Under the pieces are notes generated by a model, which saw nothing but the letters and a program-made list of their open reading frames with translations, was not told the DNA's origin and did not search any database. A program made the translations under genes and the position numbers. Positions 36,273 through 48,894 of a stretch of DNA of 64,000 bases are shown piece by piece (the first letter of the stretch is position 1; each line of letters starts with the position of its first letter). The stretch comes from Edolisoma coerulescens (taxonomy: Eukaryota > Chordata > Aves > Passeriformes > Campephagidae): positions 1,456,887 to 1,520,886 of the forward strand of contig VWZW01004863.1 in the NCBI GenBank assembly GCA_013397115.1. Reading direction: 5' to 3'.

Positions 36273-39200
36273 AGCCAAGTAGATAAGAGTTGGAAAGAGA
36301 CAGGAAAGGTCATGGAAAACTTTAAACTGCTATTTCTGTTGCTCAGAATTTAAATGGACAGCAAATCCTCCAAGATAGTCTAAGAAGTGCAGAGATTCAG
36401 TTAAAAAGTGAAAACAGAAAGGAAAATTACCCAAAATCAGAATAGCTAAAGGCAGAAAAACTGGAGAACAGAAGAGGAATATACCATTTTTATATTGTGG
36501 TAGGAAATGTGGGACAAAGCTGCAATGTTCAAAAATATTAAAAAAAGCCCTGATTTTCCAGTTGCTGTCTACAGTAAGCATTGTCATAGAAACACATGTA
36601 ATTCAACACCTAGGTTTGGAGATAAATTTGCTTCAGAGATAATTTATTTATTTTTTCTTTAAACAATTTTCAAGGAATATGTGGAGAGAGTTAATTTGGC
36701 TTTGAGCTAGGAGGGTAGCTCCTTTCATTATGGCTTTGCAACTTATTCACTTCATAGCTTCATGAGTGATATACGTTATTTTCAAAGACAATATGGTCTG
36801 AGGGTTTATTTTGCATATCTCCAAATTTCTTGGGTTTTTCATCTTACATTACATTATCTGCAGAACAATAGCAGGAGTAGTAATATTAATAATAAGAGCA
36901 ATAACAACAGCAATAATGTGTGGGAGAATCCATCTTAAACAAGACAACATTAGTGTACTTTTTATACTTTGTTCTTTGTAAAAAAAAAGTAACCAGAAAA
37001 TATGGTATGTTTTCCAAGTCTCTCACAAACATCTCTTAGCAGCTTTGTTCATTTTCACATTGTCCCACTGTTCCTATATCTGATACCAGACCTATTTGCT
37101 TAAAAGAATTTTGAAAACATCTGTTTTCTTCAGTGAATGTGAACTATCATGATTATAAAAATCCTTAGGCTCTGAGTCAGACTGAAGCCTATGGTGATAT
37201 AAAATCCACAAAAACAAAGTAGAAATTTGCACCTGGCACCACTCAAATAAGACAATGTATAATTTTAAACCACTCTGCTTTTCTGTTTCTTTTTTCTTTT
37301 TCATCCTGCATTTTGATGATCATTGATAGTTCTAGTGATAGCTAGATCAAGTGAAAGACTGTGATTTTAATGCACTTAGTCTTGAAAAAATATTACACAT
37401 GAGTGGATGCATAATGTCTTAAACCTTTTGAAGGACATTTCAGATCTGACCAATCACTTGTAAAGCCCTCCTGGATATGTGTCAGAATTGTATCTTAAAG
37501 CAATATTACAGCAATTGCTTATGAGTCGGCAATACTCATATACTTAAGTTTTGAGACTATACTGTTAAAAACAGAATTTGAATCCTTTCCTTGGATTTCA
37601 TGTGATGCACATAGTCAGAATCATGCAGTAGTTTTTAGAACATATCACTATGCTTTTCATAAGAAACAGTCACCTTTGTAAAATTTAATGACAAATGTGT
37701 AGTGGAATAGAAATTAAACTTTGAAATACCCAGAAGTTTGGATGAACCTAGAAATATGTTTTCTAAAATTTCTATCTCTTTGTTAAAAGTGAACAGGTAC
37801 AGAAAATTTATGTTTTCTTTGGAAACTTTTCTCCTAATGATTTTTAGCCAAGATTTCAATATCAAAATTTTCATGCTCTGTCTGCTATTGATACTGAATT
37901 GCCTTGACTGTATTCAAGCCAGTGCCACTAAAGCTATTCTTCCTGTTTCTACTCTGAGTGTTAAAAAAGCATTCTTCATTTTGCAGTTTTCCCAGCACAA
38001 TCTCTCACTACTATGTTTGTAGACTTGCATATGATACCATATAGGAAACAAAACCATTGAAGCAAGCACATAAGTTTCCATTAATATAATTTTTGTGTTT
38101 TCTATTTGTTTTCATGTATTTTGATTCTTTAGTACATTGAATATCAAGGTTTTTAAGTACCTCGGTTAATTTTTCGTAAGTCACAAATTCAATAACCTTT
38201 GGATAAATCTTTAAGTGAGATAATGGATATCCTATTTTTGCCATCAATTAATGAAAATAAAAATTGTACATTTCATATATGATTATCTTGTAATAATCAG
38301 AATTCATATCCACTCATTATAACACAAAGCTATTCCCAACTGAATGATGTATTATTAACTTATTATCCAAGAACAATTTATAAGAAAATTATCTAATTAC
38401 TCAAATATTTGAGATAGGGAGAAAAAATTAAGTCCAACTACATAATACTCATGAAAGAAGAAAAATCCATTACGCAAGCATTCTGTTTTGCTCTCAAAAG
38501 ACTTGAAAAGAAGAGTATTCACGTGATTATAAATTATTTGCTAGCTTTTACTGTATTATTTCTTCACTCCAATGTTGTCTGCTTGGTCTTAATTAGTAGC
38601 TCCAGATACTGGGTACAAATTTTCATATAAATTTTTATACTAAACTTATAGAAATTTATTATGTTGAGTAATAGCTATCATGGGAAGTTGTTTGAAAAGT
38701 TGACACTTGAATAATAAAGCCACTGCAAGAAAATATTTTTTAATGACTTGTATTTCTGAATTTACTGTGAGTAGTGTCGAGTCTTCTTTTCTATACACAC
38801 CAAAGGTGTAAGCTAATCTACCTGGTAGGAAAATAATATTGATCAATTATAATATTTTCTTCTTTTTTTTTAAAGTTGTTTCTTGAATCATTTTTTTTAA
38901 AGAAAGTTCCTGTTTTACTGTTTGACTCAAATATCATAACAGAGAGTTTGCAAGACTGATACACAACATACAATAAACTTACTTTATGCTTCTCTTATGA
39001 CAACGATACTGGAAAAATTATATTGCCAGAAAATTATATTTCTGAGTTCCACAGTATATTTACAAATGATTACAATGCAAAACATACCTGAAAACTGGGT
39101 AAAAGTGATTATCAGGATATTTTAAACATTAGATATGAATTCTAGCCACATTCTTCTCTCCTTTGCACTGACTAAACTGCCTTATAAGACAGATATAATT

Positions 39201-42200
39201 ACTTGAATCTTCTTTAGAATTAAGGAAATAAAGGTAATTCATCCCCTAATTAATAAGGCATGTATTTTCTTTGGCCTTTTTAAAGTGAAGTAATAAATCT
39301 AAAATTTCTTGATTCATACTGTAAACCAGAATATAAACCACTTAGTCTAGAGGGTTTCCTTCTGTGGAAAAATGTGGTTTTGAGGTGGCAAAGTACCTTG
39401 ACAAATTTCTCCAGATTTCTTTCAGTGTGTTTTCAATCAGTGAAACATAGGATATTGTCTCTATCATAATCCTTGTCCTGTATGGGACCTTCCCAAATCT
39501 TTTCAATCTCAACAGAATCTAAGAGAATACCATATACTTGCTTGAAGGCCTTCCAGCCTGAAGAGCAGACAAATGAACTTCAAGAGTTTTAACCATCATT
39601 GCCATAATCTGAGTTCTAGAAAAAATAGTCTTCATGTGATTCTGCCATGAACTTCTGCAAAGAGAGAAAGAAGATAAAGGAAAAGGGAAGTAGAGACCTG
39701 CTGTGTTCATCAAGTAATGTAAATTTATATGTTAGACATTTTTCTTCCGGTATCAATCCAAGGAATTTAGGCATCTAATAAAGTCCTGTGTATCGTTTTT
39801 CTTTACAACCCATCTCCTTCAGCACTATTCTTTCTTATGTTTTATAATACTTACAAAATTAGATTAAAAAGAAAGTTTCATAAAGAGTTGAGAAAATAAA
39901 TTCTGAATATATGTTTTTGGTCATTTGAGATGTCTTGGAATATTTCAAATGCCTGTACAGGGATGATGACCTAAGGGTAACAGATACGTCCTAAAGCAGA
40001 TACCTATATTCTCAGTTTCAGTTTTAGGTCTAGGATGACTATACTAATATTGATTTTTAGATTAATAGTAAATGTGATATAAATGAGAACATGTGCTACT
40101 AAAAGGGTATATATAAACTTGTAGCAAGAGACATTTAGCAGTAATTTTTAAACTAGTGAGGATTCAGCAATTAGCTTGATGGGATAGAAATTCTACATTA
40201 GATTGTTGAAATAATACTTCAATCAGTTCTATAATTACAATTTCTTATCAAGATCATTCTTGTCCTCTGTGGAACACAATTTATCAGAATAATGTTTAGA
40301 TTGTGGTAATTAATGCTTTCAAGCAAAAATATAATTTCATATAAAATAGGGAATAAAATTGAACTTTCTGCTCTACAGCATCATTACATCCATGTTGTGG
40401 TAAATTCAGTGCTTTGAATCCATTAACTTTTCATTGTGTAGTGTTATCATCCACTGCTAAAGATTAGCTACTGACACATTTATCAAAGGATGATAAATGA
40501 GCTGTCCTTTCAGATGTCTGATTATCTGACCTTTATTCGGTTAAAAGCACAAGGGGCTGACAGTGTTAAGTGCTTGCTAGTTTAGAATGAAATTGAACCT
40601 AGGAAATGAATGTTTGGTATTCTCGTCAATAACACAAATTTATTCCATCAATTTATTTTTAAATTAAAGAAAACAAAATTTATCATAAAGCTCTGTAGAA
40701 AACACCTATTCCCATAGAAATTTATTTTAACAAATTCATTATTTCATGAAGAGTTCTTAATTCTAAAAGTTGCCTTTAAGAGAGAACAGTTTTATCATTA
40801 TCTGCTTGGCTGTAGATAGTGAGGCAAAAAACACATAGGGTTGCAGAATACTTTCAAGTGTCTAGCAAAAATATGTTAACTTTTATCTATTTCTATGACA
40901 TCCAGACAGCTGCTGTCATCTGGATGACCGCAATTCTAGAAATCCTCATCATTCAACTACAGAGTAAATTCACTAACGTCAGATAAATAATTTTAAATGT
41001 TTGCTAAAATTAGTTTGGTCTTGCATAAACTGTGAATGATGACTCTTTGCTTATGCAAAGCTTAGATTAAACTTTTAGATTGCATAAAGCAAGTGCAGCA
41101 AAATAATCAGTGTTAAATAAACAACCAAAAATTGGTTTTGACATTCAAAACGAAATAAACTTTGCTGGAAATTAGAGCTTTAAGCTTTCAATTTAATGTG
41201 ATTTTGCACATGTCCAGAGACCCTCTGGAAACAACTATCACCCAGCTATGCTCTGTGTTAAATACTGTCCTTGGTGTGAGCGTGAAGTATAATACTGGGC
41301 TAGGAAAAGTCAATAAAGATTCTTACAAAAATATTTTTATTCAGTCCAGCCATCTGCCTTGGCTGCTGCTCATCTCTGAAGGGAAAGAATGGCTTGACGA
41401 AGTGGTATGAGAGTTATGCAGATGCATGCTTGGTACAAAAAGCTTCAAATTAAAAAGCAATATGCAGTGCATTATCATGTTCCTTTGCTATACTGAGGGT
41501 TATAGTTGGTTTTCTTTTCTAGGCAAATCTTGACAATTATGCCGTCCTTCCAAGCTGACTGGACATGAGCTGTCCTTTAACTAGTTGTCAAGATGTTGAG
41601 ATGTTAGCATAAGAGTAAGCCAATATTCTTACCAATGTGACTTACTACCATGAAGAAATCACTTCAGGATTAGGGCAAGTTCATCTAATTTCACTGTCAG
41701 GAGTGTATGCAAAGAAAGAACATATCTCTTTAAAAATATGAAGCTGTGCTGATATTTTTCTAAGTTATTTTTCTTATCTTGGGAATAAACACTAAAACTT
41801 TAGAAGATGTGTAACTAATACAGGGGGGTTAAGGCTACAAATGGACAAAGGCACCATTGGAGTGTTCCTTATAGCAAGATTCTTTTCCTGACCACAGATC
41901 AGTCCTACGAATCACATCCTTGATTTTTTAATGTATGAATCCTGTTATTAAATTGGTACACCTTATCCAAACCTTCTTGCTAAGATGACCTATTTCAGCC
42001 AAAATTTAGTTCTACTCCAATACAGTCATTGGCAACATGACAGTGAAGATCATATTAATCTCTCTCCCTTTCCTTACCTTGTTCTGGGCTAGTTATTCTG
42101 GTCTGGTTTTGTTCTAGAGTCTTATAGAGAGATGCCATGACACTAGCTAAACTTTTAGATGTCAGTGTATATTTAAAGTTGGTCATTTGAGGTTTTTTTC

Positions 42201-43749
42201 TGCTAACGTCTTGTTGTTAGAATGTCTTCCTCTTCTGTGATAGCTGCTGTTTCTCAGTACATGCCTACCTCCGTAAGTTAAATTTAATTACAAATTAGAA
42301 GCCAGGCTGAGTGCAGGACTTAAGTCTTCCAAATTTAGCTTTCTACACATGTCCCAGTCCCCACCTCTGGTCAATCCATTCCATGGGTCTAGACAAAGAT
42401 TCAGCATCTGCCAGGTGTCCAGCTAAATAGCTCTCCAAACTCCCTCCACTAGGTTTCTACTCACTATAAATCAAAGCTTAGACCTCAAACATGTCTCTCG
42501 GTACTGATGTCTAGACACATGCATCTAAATGTCTTCATATCAGATTAAATCACAACCTCAGGTTTTTAATTGCACAGTCAGAGACACATAGTATTGTTTT
42601 TATATGTACCTGTATATTCTTGCTGTCTCTCCCAAAAGATAAGGATTGGCTGTAGGGTGTCACTGTGCTTCACATCCAGCTGTACAGGTACTGTACAGAG
42701 TCATCAAGAGCACTGGAAACTGATTCAGTAAATTAATCACAAAACAAGTGACTGTTTAGGTGGCCAAAGTAAGATAGGATGAAACCCGTCTTTGCTTTCC
42801 AATTATTGATTCTTTAAGCAGAATTGATTTCCAAAAATAGGACACAAGTTTTCACTAAGATTCAAAGGAAAACATTTTCATTTTATTTAGGGTAAGAACT
42901 CTCTTCTAAAACTAGTTGTAAACAAACTAATTTACATTTAGAAAATAACTGTTTTCCCAAGAAATTATCCTCCTAGCACATAATACACTAAACCTGCAAG
43001 ACATCATATCTGGTTTTTGTTCATTTTTCCTCAATAAAGAATACATAAGATTTTAGAGTAAGAATGGTATTGGAAGAAATAGCAACAATCTTTACTTTAA
43101 TTATTTTTCCTTTATCACAGTATTATTCAAGTTACCTTCCTGTCTTCTCAACTCATCTTCCTTCATTTTATGGCTGAACTTAGCATCAAACCTAATTTTT
43201 TTTCATATGTTTCCAAAACACAAGACAATTTCTCTTTAAAAGCTCTTCAAAGTTGAACTTACGGATCTTTTGACACTGCTATTTGAAAGTTAGCAAGTCA
43301 CTTTAATATGATTGCTTCCCTATAGTCTCCATAGGTTAATGGATAATCAACAATAAGAAATCTTTAGAAATCTGATTGTATCTGAACAATGTTGAAATAT
43401 TCAGAACTTTCAGATATGGTCTCATGATTTGATTAAAACATTTCTCTGACCCTCATTCTCATGTGAGTTACGTGGCTGACTCATACTTTCATAGTACCTT
43501 CATTTCAACATTGTAGGTGTCTTTATAGGTTTGCAAGATCAGAATGGATCTTTTCCTCTTCCTTTAACCATCTGGCTGATAGTGGTGTCATGAGTAATAC
43601 CTTCTAGTGACAATCAAGTATATTAGTCTGTTTCCATTCCAGCAGACTAGCTGACAATCCATCATAATCTAATATGCTCCTGGGAAATTCATAGGGATTA
43701 TCTGTCAAAGTCTTGATAGGATTTAAAAACCTAATTACAATACTTAAGT
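36273..43749. other. Intergenic AT-rich unique sequence
   Basis: No gene or recognised transposon is seen over 7.5 kb. A trinucleotide-like stretch lies at 36879-36918. An imperfect hairpin lies at 40899-40926 (CATCCAG and CTGGATG arms). The part 42300-42480 is slightly richer in C but matches nothing I know. Open frames stay under 100 codons. Confidence 0.5.
36879..36918. repeat. Imperfect trinucleotide tract
   Basis: TAATATTAATAATAAGAGC followed by AATAACAACAGCAATAATG forms an AAT/AAC-type imperfect microsatellite of about 40 bp. Confidence 0.75.
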
Positions 43750-44400
43750 GTATTTATTGATTTGAATATTTTTTCAAGTCTTTCCAAATTATCAAAATGT
43801 TTTGTAATCCTTTCCCTATCCTTTGTGGTTTTCAGTATCACAAAATTAGAGGCAAAGTAAAAGGACTGCTTATTTAATTTCCAAGGCTACTAATGAAAAT
43901 AATTATTAACTGTTTTCCAACACAGACAAGGAGAAAATATCACCTTACTCATCCTCAGGTGGCAAAGAACGCTTTCATAACAGTATGGTATGTTTCTCCA
44001 GCTAGTCTTGCACACATTTATCAATATGCATCCTAAATACTCTAATTTTTCTTAGAGATATCAAGTATAGCTTTGTCAAAAGCTTTTCCATGATTACAGC
44101 GTGTAATATTTCCTAACTCTCAGTTCTCAACCTTGCTAGTCTGCCACAGAACAAAATCAAATTGTATTGACATGATTTGTTTCTAATTAATCCATACTGG
44201 CTGATACTGAATTTCCTGTGGATGGGCACATTTTGTTTTTCCATCTATTTCTGAGGACAGCATAAAAAAGGTGTCACAGTCTCCTTCCATTTTATCTGCA
44301 AACATAATTTTCTAGAATTTCACCCATTTTTCATCACTTCTTCAAAAACAAATATTTACATCCCTTCTACAAGCTGTTCTTTAAATATTTCAAATAATTT
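43750..44400 (-). mobile_element. Ancient CR1/L3-like LINE fragment, minus strand
   Basis: In plus-strand text the segments GCTTTGTCAAAAGCTTTTCC (44071-44090), GACATGATTTGTTTCTAATT with AATCCATACTGGCTGATACTG after it (about 44169-44210), and the order around them resemble the complement of the reverse-transcriptase region of old amniote CR1/L3-type LINEs, as I remember it from turtles and crocodilians. The copy is strongly diverged, has no intact frame and its ends are uncertain. It probably predates the avian CR1 copies elsewhere in the window. Confidence 0.5.
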
Positions 44401-45578
44401 TTGGTACATATAGTTTGTTTGAAGCCATCGAAATTATGACATTACTTTATGGCATGTTTTGCTGTGCTTGCACACTCTCTGATTGCTGTCAATGGCACTA
44501 GATGCTTCCATGCCATAAGAATTCTATTATTTTCATTATATTTTTGTTCAATAGGCTTCCATATTTTTTTTTCTAGCTTAAACTTTATTTGGATTCAGTT
44601 AATATTTTTTCCTGCCTTGAGACAGTTTCTTATTAGTCTCACAAATCATCCTGGTGTGAAGCACTTGCAATGAAAATAATTCTCAGTAGAAAATTTAAAA
44701 AAATAAATTTGAATAAAAACTGATAATACAGAATCATTGAAAGACCAGAAGAAATAGAGGCTCCAATGGCATTTAGTGTCAGAGCAAGATTTTGAAATAT
44801 CTGAATGATACTATCATATCACTGAGAATGATACTATCAAACCCTTTTTTACACAATGCTGTTCTGGGGTCTAAATATGAGGAACTAACTCCATTTAAAT
44901 AATTAGGGGAACAGCCCTCAGAGAGTCAAAATAACACAATAAAAGAAAATTTATATTAGTAAGACAGAACATGACATTGGGATATTTTCAACATCTGGTA
45001 CATTAGTGTGATGGAAACCAGGCAAATACAGATTTATCTGTGCAAAAAAGATAAATGAAAGCAGTATGTGAAAGTAACTTTGACTAAGAGCTAGCAAGTC
45101 TGATATGATTAAAGATACATATATCTGTATAAAATAATGCTATGCTTGCAGTCTAGTGCACACACTGTTCAATACAGGGGAACAGGTGAACCTAGAAGTC
45201 ATTGCTGAAACTGAAAAGAAAGTATGGGAACTGATACATGGGAGAATAACTATTAAACACAAGAAAAGATGGATCTCAGGAAAATTTGAAAAAAAAAAGT
45301 GGAGGATTATTCAGTGTTGAGGTGACTGATTCTAGTAAATTGAAACAGTAATGACTGAAAATTGCTTGCGGAATAACATGAATTAAGAGAGATCTGTCTA
45401 GGTGAAAGGATTGGCAGGGATAAGTTGTAGTTGCTATAGGTGTCTATGCTGCTATAATCCAGATTTTGTTAGGGGGAAAAGGCAATACATCTGTGTGGAA
45501 CAAAGAATTTATTGTTAATTAGTGTTTTAACAGTCTAAAAGTTCAAGTTACCTACTAAAGAACAGTCTTATTAATTAC
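44401..45578. other. Intergenic AT-rich unique sequence
   Basis: No gene is seen. A 74-codon plus-strand frame at 44449-44673 is hydrophobic and lies next to the ancient LINE fragment. It shows no motif and I treat it as chance. A short direct repeat lies at 44803-44839. Confidence 0.5.
44803..44839. repeat. Short direct repeat, 14 bp, period 23
   Basis: GAATGATACTATCA occurs at 44803-44816 and 44826-44839 without mismatch, a small slippage-type duplication. Confidence 0.85.
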
Positions 45579-45740
45579 AGAATCATAGGATAGCTCAAGT
45601 CGGAAGTGACATAGAAGCATCATAGAATCTAACTGCTTGCTCCTGCACTCTTAAGAGATGGTTCTTAAAAAGTGACCAGCATTCCTTGATAGCAATACCT
45701 ACAAAAGCTCATTCCTAGAAGACCTTATTAGTTGGCTCCT
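45579..45740 (-). mobile_element. CR1 LINE 3'-terminal fragment, minus strand
   Basis: Plus-strand text begins CAGAATCATAGGATAGCTCAAG and continues GGAAGTGACATAGAAGCATC and TAACTGCTTGCTCCTGCAC. This is the complement of a CR1 3' end of the GCTCAAGTTGGAAGGGACC type. The match fades to the right. Sequence to about 45935 may belong to the same copy but is too diverged for me to say. Confidence 0.7.
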
Positions 45741-47328
45741 TCAGCTGTCCAAAATCTCCTCCCACTTTATCAGGTCAAAGTGTTGCTGGCAGTTTTCCTC
45801 CTGTTGCTACACAAACTTCCTTTTGTATACCCCTTATATATGTGCAATTTTTCTATTTTCTAGTGCTGTGCTCATCCCTGCACTGTCCCTTCAAGTCCAG
45901 AAAAGGATCAGGATGATTAAGAAACCAGAGCTTAGGTCCAAGTTCAAACTTTTCCCATATCCACTCCCGTCTAGAATTTAAGTATGAAAACTTCACAAAA
46001 CCCTCTGGGAAACATATTCCCATCTTCAGCCACCATCATTGTGCCTTCTTGGTTTTACTGTAATTGAGCTAAAGATAAATAAAATCCAAATACACCAAAT
46101 GTTGAAAAACGGAATGATTTCTAAAGCAAACACATAATCATATATTCTTTTTAATGTAGTTGGAATTTATATATGTTGCTGTATAGGTGATGACACTTAA
46201 TTTTTCCAGATGTTTTTACTCTGCACTAAGAAATTAGGTGTTTCTGTTACTCCAGTAGTGGACTGTAGTTCAAAGTATCACAGACCTCTTTTATGTTTTA
46301 GAAATACCTCATGGAGGCAGTAAGCTTTATTTTGCAAAGTAGACACCCATCCAGCTTCTGCAATGAAACCTCTTGGGGAAGACACAGGAATGGGTTGTCA
46401 TGCTCCTCTCTTTGCTAGTAAGTAAAGCAGTATCTCTTTGCCCATGACCAGAGTGGGAATACAGGCAAGTGTAGGACTAAGCAGTTTCCACCTATCTGTG
46501 CTTGCAAGAAAAGGATTTATAAATCTCATTGTAATAGATATGAAGTAAGTATACTATCCTAACACCTATGCTGCTCTGAGACACCCAACACCAGTTTAAT
46601 GTTTGTTTCACCCACTTAATGTATACACAGGTGCCTTTCAGGGTGTTTATAGTGAGTGCTCAAGACCAGAGGATGCTGTGCACTCCGGATCTCCACTTAG
46701 TGAGGCTGCCCTCACAAGCTTTCTGTACAGAGCTGGAGCCAGTCTGACCCTGAGAGCCTCTTCTGCAGCGCTAACTTATTGTGAGAGTCCTGCCACTAAT
46801 ATTCACTGACTCCTGAACAACATCTTACCATAGCAGAGATTGAAAGATCAAATAATTAAGTGTTATCCACATAAAACCAGATTTTGGTTAATGTTCTTCA
46901 GGGCCTTTGAGAATATTTTGATCTAAATAGTTTACTCATTTGAACTTATTCAAGATTTTAATATTCATTAACTAAGATATTGTATTATGTTATGGTAGGT
47001 TCCTTTATCATCCCAGTTGCTACTGGATAAAATAAAGTGTTTGCCCCTTAATACTCAGTAACTGTGAAGATGGGAATTAAAGTAGAATTTTATATGCAGT
47101 TAAAATTATAGGTGGAACTTAAGCAGTTCAGATGTAATTGCCTGGGATGGAGTTGTGCCAAAATAAAGAATTTTGCTCTCAGTGAAATGTCCTTTCGATC
47201 TCTAAAGATCACTTTTGCTCATGCATTTTGGTTTAAACCTTACTGGACAGATGGTATCACCAATACAGGAAAATCCATATAATCGGTTTAATAGCTGGTC
47301 AACAGGGAGGGTTGTGCTTATGAAATTC
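45741..47328. other. Intergenic unique sequence
   Basis: No gene is seen. The patch 46630-46810 is richer in G and C than its surroundings and opens a 68-codon frame, but it lacks motif content and splice context. Confidence 0.5.
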
Positions 47329-47585
47329 TGTTGTGCATTTACCACGGCTGGCTGCTAGGTGCCCATCAAGATGCTCTCTCACTGCCTTTCCTCACAGGGA
47401 TGGGGGAGAAAATAAGATTAAAAAACTCATGGGCCAAGATAAAGGCAATTAAATAAAGAAAAGCAAAGATTTTGTGTGGAAGCAGAGAAAACTAAAAAGG
47501 TATATTCTCTACTTCCCATCAGCAAGCAAAGCTCAGCCATTCCTTGGAAGTAGAGCCTCAGTATGCATAGTAGTGTTTTCAGAAG
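47329..47585 (-). mobile_element. ERVL-type LTR fragment, minus strand
   Basis: Plus-strand text starts TGTTGTGCATTTACCACGGC and then shows GGATGGGGGAGAAAATAAGA, CTCATGGGCCAAGATAAAGG, TACTTCCCATCAGCAAGC and CTCAGCCATTCCTTGGAAG. In complement this is the 3' half of the LTR family seen at 4734-5284, which has GGTTAAACCACACCA, CACCCATGAG and GGCTGAACACCTGCC in the corresponding places. The promoter half and 5' end are missing beyond about 47585. A single undetermined base (n) lies about 90 bp past the right end, at 47674. Confidence 0.68.
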
Positions 47586-48854
47586 AAAAATGCCTTAATG
47601 AATGTATCCCTCTCACTTTCTCTCAGATTTTATTGCATGAATGTGGTAATTTAAACATGGTACTTAACAAATTNATAATTCTGTCACTCTTGAAGTTCTA
47701 TCATTTATGTACTGGTGTTAGTATTCACTTACACACTTCAAATCACTGCCTAACAGGTATGGTTAGATAAAAGAGTTCTGTGCAGTTCTTGCATCAAATT
47801 CAATTTAAAATGCTATAGTGAAAACTGATAGAGACTATTCTTGCTAATCCCAAAGCTTAGTTAAAGTAGAATATCTTTGTATTAAGATATTGGCTTTATT
47901 TGAGATCTAGGAAAAACAATCACTTCTAATTAGTAAAGATGACAAATTAGCCCGAACTTTTCTCCTTTGTATTTGTGTGGGACCTTTCAATACAATTTAG
48001 CTCATTAGACTGTAGAAGGCTGCTGATTCAAGTGGTCTTCTGGAGGTAATTAATGGAGATTTGTTCAATAAAGTGTGACCTCAAATTTTGTCATTTAAGG
48101 CTTTAGACACCTCCGGGGACACAGAAGACAAGCCTGTAAACTAGACTGCACACATACAGACAATGCATAGCAGTAGCAATGTGGTGCAGAAAGATAGTAA
48201 GCATATCTGATGGCCTGAATATGATCAATTCTGGCCCAGGCAGGTAGGCAGATAAGATACTTACATTTAAAGTGGTAGAAGTTTAGAAAATTGTCCCAAA
48301 CAGATTTTGCCTTATATTATTTCCATTTTTCAAAGCATAGTCTTGTTAATTACCTAAGATTTAATCCTGAAATTAAAAAATTATATGTGGCATTCATGTC
48401 GTAAATATTAGAGAAAATACAGAAAATAAAATTCTGCATTCATTAAAAAAACCACTGCAGAAATCAATAGCACTCAGGGAAAAGTTATAAAGAGTTTAAG
48501 GACATATATTATTGGTGGAATGTCTAAGCCATTAGGGGTAGTAAATATAATATGGGAACTGCCTTAACAGATAGATATTGAACCATAGAGAAAATAAATA
48601 AAGTTCAGTATTTGTTTTATTACTATAGTGACTGATTTAACAGAGAACAACATTAAAGTACTGCTTCCCAGTGATAATTCTAGAATTATTCAATATTATT
48701 TCCATTTCTAATACTGCCATAACGAAGAGCTGTTAAGCCTGTTAGATAACAATTCATTTAGTAAAGCAGAAATTAAATAAGCTAGTATATTTTACTAAGG
48801 GAATGTGATGAGGAAACAGTATCAAGTCTTGCACTAGTTGGTATGCTCTCCGAT

Positions 48855-48894
48855 AAAATAATGATAATGATAATGAATAGTAATAATAATAATG
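48855..48894. repeat. Imperfect AAT/ATG microsatellite
   Basis: ATAATGATAATGATAATG followed by TAATAATAATAATG forms an imperfect trinucleotide tract of about 40 bp. Confidence 0.8.
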
